Assembly (NCBI GenBank): GCA_002348365.1
Contig: DEBC01000008.1
Span: forward strand, 28,822 to 49,571
Reading direction: 5' to 3'
DNA length: 20,750 nt
Source: Alphaproteobacteria bacterium UBA2966
Lineage (GTDB): Bacteria; Pseudomonadota; Alphaproteobacteria; UBA2966
Part shown: in pieces, positions 15,341 to 20,750 of the stretch
Layout of the letters: each line of letters opens with the position of its first letter
Position numbering within the stretch: position 1 is the first letter of the stretch
Position numbers and translations under genes: made by a program
Notes under the pieces: generated by a model
Told to the model about the DNA's origin: nothing
The model's input: the letters and a program-made list of their open reading frames with translations, nothing else
Databases searched by the model: none

Positions 15341-17087
15341 ACGGCGGCGACTGCGGAGAAATCGACAATTCAGAATCGACGTAGGCAATCACCTGTGCAA
15401 CACAAGCCGCAACGTCATGGGTTGCGGTATCGACGGTGAGTTCTGGCGATTCCGGCGTTTCATAGGGTGCGGAGATGCCAGTGAACTCCCTAAGCTCGCC
15501 GCTGCGAGCCCGTGCATACAGTCCCTTTGGATCGCGTCGCTCGCACACTTCGATAGGTGCTTTTATATAGACTTCGTGGAAATCGCTTCCGGCCGCTGCG
15601 CGGGCACGGGCGCGATCCGAACGGTACGGAGAAATAAAGGCTGAAATCGCAACGATGCCCGCCCGCGAGAACAGCGCCGCAACTTCCCCAACGCGCCGGA
15701 TGTTTTCCGAGCGATCTTCAGGCGAGAATCCGAGATCTGCGTTCAAGCCGTGCCGGATGTTGTCTCCGTCGAGAACGTAAACCTCATAACCCTTCTCGAA
15801 CATGGCCCGCTCCACTTCGATTGCTAAAGTGGACTTGCCGGCTCCGGAGAGGCCCGTGAACCATAGTACTGCTCCACGATGCTCGTGCCTGTTCACACGG
15901 GCGTCGGTACTGACCTGATGTGCGACACGAGTCACGTTCGTGGCTCGGACCGTGACAACACCCCTTTGGTCGGCGTAGCCGTCCATGCTGATGGACCCGA
16001 CTCCCGCGACACCCTGCTCGTCCAAGATCTGTAATCGCGAGTTGGCCGGACACGTCGCTCGGGTGTCGATGGCTATTAGGTTTACGGCCCGAAGGATCAC
16101 CTCTCCAACCTGCCCCGGCAGTAAATCGTTCGATGTTTCTTTTTGGGGATCAGTCGCATCGATGCAGCGAGAAATTGACTGAACTTCTGCCTGGACCACT
16201 GACCCTCCCGCATCCAGATCCACTCTAGCCCCTGCCGTCAGCGGTTCTTTGCGGCGCCAAAGAATCCTTCCACGAAAAACATCGGACTCGATCGGTGCCT
16301 CCTCGACATGACTCAGCAGTTCCCCGGCCTCGATGTGGCTGTCCATATCGAGAAGGAGAGATACTTGATCACCAGGATGGGCGATCTGAGCGTACTGCCT
16401 GCCATCCAAAATTTGTACTCGAGCCACTCGAGCCAGCGCGTTGGATGGCGAAAGCAGTACTTGATCGCCTTCGACCAGCACCCCGCTTCGCAGGCGACCT
16501 TCATAAAACCGCGAGCCCTGCCGCTCAGTGGATGTCGTCAGTGGAAGCCGCAGCGGCTGATCAGCCAATGAGGGCAGTGCCTCAAATCCATTCAAAGCCT
16601 CGGACAAGGTGGGGCCGTCGTTTCCCGACCCGATACCTTCCGGCTCACAGACGTTTTCACATGTCTTTGCGGACAGTGGAACGATCGACAGGCATTGCAG
16701 GTCCACCTGAGGCATGAGCTGGCGAACGCGCTCCCTGGCCGCATCAAGTCGTGCGGGCCCGTCCAGCAGATCAATCTTGTTGAGTGCCACGATGACCTGA
16801 TCGACACCCATGTTCGACAGCAGCAGGCCAATACTCTCCAGCGATTCGGTGCGCCCATCTGATGCGTCTGCGACCAGAACGGCGCCGTCAGCAACAATTG
16901 TCCCTTGCATGACCTGCTGGATCGTGCCCCGAGGGTCTGCCGAGACATCTATCGCGACGTAGTTTCTCTCTTCGGCGGAGAATACACCGCCGATTTCACC
17001 CGAGAGGCACTTCGTCAGTTCTGACGCGCCCGCTTCCTTTGGGCCGATAATCAGGAGGTTAAGCAGTGGCCAACTGTGATCTACCAC
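15330..17087 (-). CDS. CysN-like pseudo-GTPase fused to APS kinase (CysNC-like)
   Basis: The C-terminal domain (about 400-575) is a complete adenylylsulfate kinase making PAPS from APS and ATP: P-loop FTGLSGAGKST (410-420), VLDGDNIRHGLNADLGF, SENIRRVGEVA, ISAFISPYRSDRARAR and DPKGLYARARSGE. Residues about 185-385 match the two beta-barrels that follow the GTPase in CysN. The first 155 residues keep the G-domain outline but not its chemistry. The P-loop place reads GPKEAGAS (15-22) without the lysine, the switch I stretch of about 50-60 residues is missing, and the DxPGH place reads DVSADPRG (47-54). Only NKID (103-106) and the SAK loop remain. The start is GTG at 17087 with AAAGGCG upstream and a TGA just before it in frame. 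The length of 585 residues compares with about 630 for CysNC. No cysD is in the window. Nearby sulfotransferases would use its PAPS. Confidence 0.9.
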   Translation of the reverse strand: MVDHSWPLLNLLIIGPKEAGASELTKCLSGEIGGVFSAEERNYVAIDVSADPRGTIQQVMQGTIVADGAVLVADASDGRTESLESIGLLLSNMGVDQVIVALNKIDLLDGPARLDAARERVRQLMPQVDLQCLSIVPLSAKTCENVCEPEGIGSGNDGPTLSEALNGFEALPSLADQPLRLPLTTSTERQGSRFYEGRLRSGVLVEGDQVLLSPSNALARVARVQILDGRQYAQIAHPGDQVSLLLDMDSHIEAGELLSHVEEAPIESDVFRGRILWRRKEPLTAGARVDLDAGGSVVQAEVQSISRCIDATDPQKETSNDLLPGQVGEVILRAVNLIAIDTRATCPANSRLQILDEQGVAGVGSISMDGYADQRGVVTVRATNVTRVAHQVSTDARVNRHEHRGAVLWFTGLSGAGKSTLAIEVERAMFEKGYEVYVLDGDNIRHGLNADLGFSPEDRSENIRRVGEVAALFSRAGIVAISAFISPYRSDRARARAAAGSDFHEVYIKAPIEVCERRDPKGLYARARSGELREFTGISAPYETPESPELTVDTATHDVAACVAQVIAYVDSELSISPQSPPSSS

Positions 17088-17124
17088 TCAATCGCCTTTG
17101 CTCATTGGAGATTGGTCCTCAGTG

Positions 17125-17149
17125 CCTGTCTCGAAATTCGAGAAGCAGG
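17125..17149. promoter_or_regulatory. Perfect 15-bp palindrome upstream of the APS-kinase fusion gene
   Basis: TCTCGAA-A-TTCGAGA (17129-17143) is a perfect 7+1+7 inverted repeat. Its flanks CCTG and CAGG (17125-17128, 17146-17149) can also pair if two bases bulge. It lies 42 bp before the GTG at 17087, in the 115-bp gap after the sulfotransferase gene. There is no T-run, so an operator fits better than a terminator. The role is inferred. Confidence 0.48.
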
Positions 17150-17202
17150 AGATGAAGGACCGCAATACTGGTTGGAACAACTGGGATGAATCCGACCATC
17201 AC

Positions 17203-18126
17203 TCAGAACACCGGCTCATCCTTCTCATCGAGATAACCGTGCGCGGACATAACCTCGCGATGGTCCTCGATGATGCGTGCGACCTGTTCCGAGCTGAGCT
17301 CATCGCGCCACATTCCCAGTTTTCCCTCCCGGAAGAACCGAATGCGGCTCTCGCCTCTATACTTCGCGGTTTGAGGGACCCGAGCCAGTTCCGTACCAAG
17401 AAATGCAGGGTGTTCACGAGCCGGAACGGCTTCGACAAATCCCTCCGACTTCTCCTGATCCGTCAACGACTCGAAGGAACTGAACTCGACTGCTCTTTCA
17501 CACCGCCCCGGTTCATCCGGAAGTTCGAGAAATTCTACCAGCTTCGCGAACGCGGCCGGTGCATCGATGATCATATCTTCGTACCGCATTACGTGGAGCT
17601 TGAGTCCCGGTGCTTCGACCCAGCTCCGAACATGTTCGCTCCAACTCCCCAAGAACTGAAATACCTGCCTCTCGGTGCCGCCTAACGAGTTCTGCTCTGA
17701 TGCAAGCCTTTCAATGGCCTTGTCGTAGGTCATGCCATAGTGATGCGCATAACTGAGGGCTACATCGAGCGGATTGCGCATGATGTAGATGGCGCCCTCT
17801 GTCGCTTTGGGATTGATGGTCGGGATGTCGTCCAAATAGGCGATGGCGTTGTGTGTCTTGACGATCGTTGTGTTCTGGCTTTCGTACGCAAATTTTTCGT
17901 GGACGATAAGTCTCAGTTCCTGAGTTTCCTTGGGCGAAAGCGGCTTGCTAATAGGATAGCCGAGGACTTCCTCGTAGTAGTGTTTGGGTCCATCGCCCCT
18001 GACAAACTCGGGCAATTCATTGATTGATACTGGTGAGTCCGCATTCACCAAATAGTTGGCAAGGAATGCACGAACCCAAGTGTTACCCGACTTGGGATAC
18101 GACGCGAGCCACAATACTCCAGGCAC
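17203..18126 (-). CDS. PAPS-dependent sulfotransferase (Sulfotransfer_1 type)
   Basis: Soluble sulfotransferase of 307 residues that moves the sulfuryl group from PAPS to an unknown acceptor. The 5'-phosphosulfate loop is WLASYPKSGNTWVR at residues 6-19, right at the N-terminus as in cytosolic SULTs. A KTHN block (about 90-93) sits where SULTs have their catalytic histidine. The 3'-phosphate strand-helix is YIMRNPLDVALSYAHHY (114-130). A C-terminal EGKLGMWRDELS resembles the RKGxxGxWK cap that closes on the cofactor. The start is GTG at 18126 with a GAGGGAG ribosome site about 4 nt upstream. The gene lies between the dioxygenase fusion (174-bp gap, a possible separate promoter region) and the APS-kinase fusion (115-bp gap), so PAPS production is encoded just downstream. 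The acceptor cannot be predicted. Confidence 0.93.
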   Translation of the reverse strand: MPGVLWLASYPKSGNTWVRAFLANYLVNADSPVSINELPEFVRGDGPKHYYEEVLGYPISKPLSPKETQELRLIVHEKFAYESQNTTIVKTHNAIAYLDDIPTINPKATEGAIYIMRNPLDVALSYAHHYGMTYDKAIERLASEQNSLGGTERQVFQFLGSWSEHVRSWVEAPGLKLHVMRYEDMIIDAPAAFAKLVEFLELPDEPGRCERAVEFSSFESLTDQEKSEGFVEAVPAREHPAFLGTELARVPQTAKYRGESRIRFFREGKLGMWRDELSSEQVARIIEDHREVMSAHGYLDEKDEPVF

Positions 18127-18300
18127 AATGCTCCCTCATTTGAGACGGTGTGTACAACCAGCTCTCGCCGATAAAATGACCCATGACGGGTTCAGGGCTG
18201 AAAGCCGTCTATAACCAGCGGTATCTATCTCAATCCAGACTTGGCGACAAGTGAGACGGAGATTGCCAGCCTCGACCAAGCCGAAATTTTCTTGCCTTCT

Positions 18301-19365
18301 TCATGCGCCACCTGCTGGCCGTCCCGTTCGCGGTGCGCCGGGAGGACGAACATCGCGCATGAAGTTCAGCAAGACGAATCTGCGACCCCTGGTCACCGGC
18401 AACGCCTCATGTATGAGCGAGCACGAGAATACGAGAGCAGCGCCGGTACCGGGGCGATACAGATGGGGTCCGTACTCGGGGAATCGCAAATCGCCGCCAT
18501 CATACTCTTCCGCATTGAGGTTAATGCTGAGGGCAAACATTCGATCTGCGTTGGTCGGCGAGAGGTTGTCCCGATGCGGACGAAAAAAATCCTTTCTCTC
18601 AGCCTGATAGCATCCGATGAGAAACGGATCGAGGCGAAATCCTTCGAACCGATAGGCTTTCTCAATTTCGGGAGCAAGGCGCCGAACCACGCGTAGCCCA
18701 AGCTCTCGCGTCAATGCCTGATCTTGAATGTAGTGATCCAGCCGCCGCTTACCTTCAAAGGCCACCCTCTCATGATCACGCCCATCCAATACCGACTGCA
18801 CCTTACCCTCCTCATGCCCCATGGTTTGCCAGCGATGGATCAGTGCGGAGCATAGTTCCGGCTCGATGACATTTAGAACAAGGAGCACTGGGGCCGAGTT
18901 GCCGAGAACATGTCGGTCGGACGGCTGCGGAACGGATTTCAAGTAGGCAATGGTGCTGTCGACATACTCGCCCGCGCCGTTGTCTGCGTCGATGCGCATC
19001 AACACGCGTTGATTTGCGTCGAGCACGAGGCTGATCGGTGTCGATGTCGAATCTCTCAGCATTTCACGAAATCCCTGGAGGATTTTCCCCTTCACGTCGG
19101 CAAATATCTGAAAGGGCAATTCCGTCGCTTCCCGAGCGGCGGCACTGACTGCCACCTCTTCCACCGTACCCGAGACGACCGCCAACACATCCGTGGCGAG
19201 AGCTTCGAAATCTCTCCGTGCCGAATCCAGCGCCGTAATGATGGAATCGGTCTTTTGATCGAGACCAGAACTCAGGAACAAGAGTGTCCGGTTGCCGCGG
19301 ACCCGTTCATGAAAGGAATAGAACTCGCCGTCCAGTCCGGGCAACCCAAAATTGGGCGACCGCAC
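18301..19365 (-). CDS. Redoxin-like domain fused to a prolyl-4-hydroxylase-type 2-oxoglutarate/Fe(II) dioxygenase
   Basis: Two-domain protein of 354 residues. The N-terminal 145 residues look like a peroxiredoxin/AhpC-TSA fold (PNFGLPGLDG, TLLFLSSGLD, LPFQIFAD, ISLVLDANQRVLMRID). The place of the peroxidatic cysteine (normally TxxC) has SSGLDQKTDS, so peroxidase activity is unlikely. The C-terminal part (about 155-345) is a P4H-like dioxygenase with iron ligands H264 and D266 (FFRPHRDNLSP) and H319 (SLIHEALPV). R326 or R328 is placed to bind 2-oxoglutarate, and EEYDGGDLRFPEYG gives the typical core. The start is GTG at 19365, with an in-frame TAG just before it and a poor ribosome site. It follows the TPR-sulfotransferase stop by 27 bp, so it is probably co-transcribed. 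The substrate is unknown; a protein, peptide or small molecule that is also sulfated is an attractive guess. Confidence 0.87.
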   Translation of the reverse strand: MRSPNFGLPGLDGEFYSFHERVRGNRTLLFLSSGLDQKTDSIITALDSARRDFEALATDVLAVVSGTVEEVAVSAAAREATELPFQIFADVKGKILQGFREMLRDSTSTPISLVLDANQRVLMRIDADNGAGEYVDSTIAYLKSVPQPSDRHVLGNSAPVLLVLNVIEPELCSALIHRWQTMGHEEGKVQSVLDGRDHERVAFEGKRRLDHYIQDQALTRELGLRVVRRLAPEIEKAYRFEGFRLDPFLIGCYQAERKDFFRPHRDNLSPTNADRMFALSINLNAEEYDGGDLRFPEYGPHLYRPGTGAALVFSCSLIHEALPVTRGRRFVLLNFMRDVRPPGAPRTGRPAGGA

Positions 19366-19392
19366 CTATCGACAGTTCCGGTAGCGGGTCAG

Positions 19393-20750
19393 TCAACTGA
19401 GAGCCCTGAGTAATGGTCCGAGGTGCGATTCGAACTTCCGCCAGGCTTCGACAGAGGAACTATACATGGGTCGACGAACCTGGGCGGCGCTTGCCGTTCG
19501 TACCGGACGCGTGGTTTGGTGAAAATTGAGACACTGATCATTCCAGCTCAGTCCACATGCGTGCAGCAAGCGACGAATTTCATCCTCGGGGTTCGCGACG
19601 AGATCCTCGTAGCAGATTTCGTGCAAATTTATGGACGCCACGCTACGCCAATGATCCATCAATTTCTGGTACAGACAGTAATATGTGCCAAGGTCTTCAA
19701 GATCATAGGCGAAGGAGTGAAATCCAGCGAAATAGTTCCGGAAACAGGAAAGGCAGGTATCCACTGGATCTCTCGCGCAGTGGATGATTGTGGCGTTGGG
19801 TAGCAAGACGCGTATCAAGCCAATGTGGAGAAAATTCCCCGGCATCTTGTCGGTGGTTCGTTCCGCGCCGGGCGCATAGACCTGCACCCTTCGCAGATAC
19901 TCTTCGGCAAGGGACTTTGAGAGTGTCCTGTCCAGCGAACGCATCGATTGCGGATAGTCCAGACCGCCCGGACGAGCTTCATCATTCCGTGTCAGTCGAT
20001 CCAGTTCTTTCAATTCGCCACAGCCCGTGACGGAGGGATGACTCGCCAGTATCTGCTCCACGAGAGATGTCCCGGAACGCATCATCCCAACAATGAAGAT
20101 CGGGCGGTCTGAAGCGCTTCCCCAGCCTTCGCGGTCCGACAGGAATTCCTCCGAGAAGACATCCTGAATCGACTCGAAATACTCCGCATCTTTTTCGATG
20201 TCGTATTCGTATGAATTGCGATAGGCGGCATTGGCTGCCGCAATCTGCCTGAAGGCGTCGTCAAATTCCCCAATATCTACAAGCGCCTTACCCAGTCCAA
20301 ATCGCACGTGCATCTCGTCTGGCTTCTTCAGCGTCGCATCACGGAGCAGGCGGGTCATTTCCTCGATGTCGTTATCGTCCGCCGATGCAAATCTTTTGAG
20401 ACCTGATAACAGCCGCCATGCCTCACCATGTTGAGGTTGCAAACGCAACACGTCTCGAAAGCCATCCTGAGCAGCATCGAGATAACCGCGATCCTGGTTG
20501 GCGATCGCTCGATTGAAATGCGCCGAGAGATCGTGAGGGTTTAAACCCAGGGCTTTGTCGAAGACGGGCATGGCCTCGCCCGTCCGCCCAACGGCGTTAT
20601 ACGCATTTCCGAGGTTCGAATAGGCGCCGCCAAAGCTGGGATCGAGCTCTATGGTGTGTTCGAGTGCCAAAATGGCGTCCTCCAACTGTCCCAGTTCCCT
20701 CAGCGCAATGCCCAGATTACAATGTGCTTCGGCGTATTCGGGACGCAGTT
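19393..20750 (-). CDS. TPR-repeat sulfotransferase (Sulfotransfer_3 type), N-terminus outside window
   Basis: The reading frame is open to the window edge, with further TPR sequence (EYAEAHCNLGIALRELGQLE) before the first possible start seen at 20685, so the real start lies beyond 20750. At least three to four TPR units are visible (NLGNAYNAVGRTGEA, HFNRAIANQDRGYLDAA, WRLLSGLKR, VRFGLGKALVDIGEFDDA), suited to holding a protein partner or substrate. The sulfotransferase domain then begins with the PAPS loop IFIVGMMRSGTSLVEQILAS and GCGELKEL. It continues with TDKMPGNFLHIGLI, the 3'-phosphate element IIHCARDPVDTCLSCFRNYF and ICYEDLVANPEDEIRRLL. This architecture is common in alphaproteobacteria and is distantly like tyrosylprotein sulfotransferases, but substrates are mostly unknown. 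It leads the minus-strand sulfation block. Confidence 0.93.
   Translation of the reverse strand, partial: LRPEYAEAHCNLGIALRELGQLEDAILALEHTIELDPSFGGAYSNLGNAYNAVGRTGEAMPVFDKALGLNPHDLSAHFNRAIANQDRGYLDAAQDGFRDVLRLQPQHGEAWRLLSGLKRFASADDNDIEEMTRLLRDATLKKPDEMHVRFGLGKALVDIGEFDDAFRQIAAANAAYRNSYEYDIEKDAEYFESIQDVFSEEFLSDREGWGSASDRPIFIVGMMRSGTSLVEQILASHPSVTGCGELKELDRLTRNDEARPGGLDYPQSMRSLDRTLSKSLAEEYLRRVQVYAPGAERTTDKMPGNFLHIGLIRVLLPNATIIHCARDPVDTCLSCFRNYFAGFHSFAYDLEDLGTYYCLYQKLMDHWRSVASINLHEICYEDLVANPEDEIRRLLHACGLSWNDQCLNFHQTTRPVRTASAAQVRRPMYSSSVEAWRKFESHLGPLLRALS

Noticed and set aside
17098..17685. 195-residue plus-strand frame opposite the sulfotransferase
   Set aside because: It is the antisense shadow of the sulfotransferase gene, with no family resemblance and no ribosome site.
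18127..18300. Possible small gene or RNA in the 174-bp gap before the second sulfotransferase
   Set aside because: No credible frame, no tRNA-like fold and no clear promoter pair; only a short GGCT-GAA-AGCC hairpin was seen.

Overview
The window reads as a stretch of a proteobacterial chromosome, most likely alphaproteobacterial. The signs are moderately high G+C, dense gene packing, frequent GTG/TTG starts, a RibA with a decayed RibB-like head, and the housekeeping run L,D-transpeptidase / YggS / ThiE-like. No rRNA, tRNA, CRISPR array, insertion sequence or phage gene was seen. Taxonomy is inferred from protein flavour only.

Layout. Positions 1-5448 (+) hold a dipeptide/oligopeptide-type ABC importer: a tandem ATPase cut by the window edge, a periplasmic family-5 binding protein and two permeases, joined by two ATGA overlaps. 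Positions 5539-8567 (-) hold an MBL-fold hydrolase, a SAM methyltransferase and a class III adenylate cyclase that has lost the middle of its catalytic domain. A crotonase-fold gene (8731-9492, +) diverges from the MBL gene across a perfect 15-bp palindrome. An OmpR-type response regulator without a kinase (9567-10253, -) and an arylformamidase-like esterase (10339-11223, -) follow. ribA (11321-12493, +) is followed by a conserved-looking small gene broken by an in-frame amber codon (12602-13348), then by a cytoplasmic-type L,D-transpeptidase domain gene (13446-13946). A yggS-type gene (-) and a thiE-like gene (+) are divergent, 32 bp apart.

Positions 15330-20750 (-) form the most distinctive block. 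In transcription order it has a TPR-sulfotransferase (start outside the window), a redoxin-like/2-oxoglutarate dioxygenase fusion, a second sulfotransferase, and a CysN-CysC-like protein. The last has an intact APS-kinase domain, but its GTPase domain has lost the P-loop lysine, switch I and the DxPGH motif. Read together, the block could make the sulfate donor PAPS and spend it on two sulfotransferase reactions, with a hydroxylase possibly preparing or modifying the same acceptor. No CysD gene, which would be needed to make APS, is in the window, and the acceptor is unknown.

The best leads are this sulfation block and its pseudo-GTPase/APS-kinase fusion, the two perfect palindromes at gene starts, and two recently broken genes (cyclase deletion at a 6-bp microhomology; amber-split small gene).
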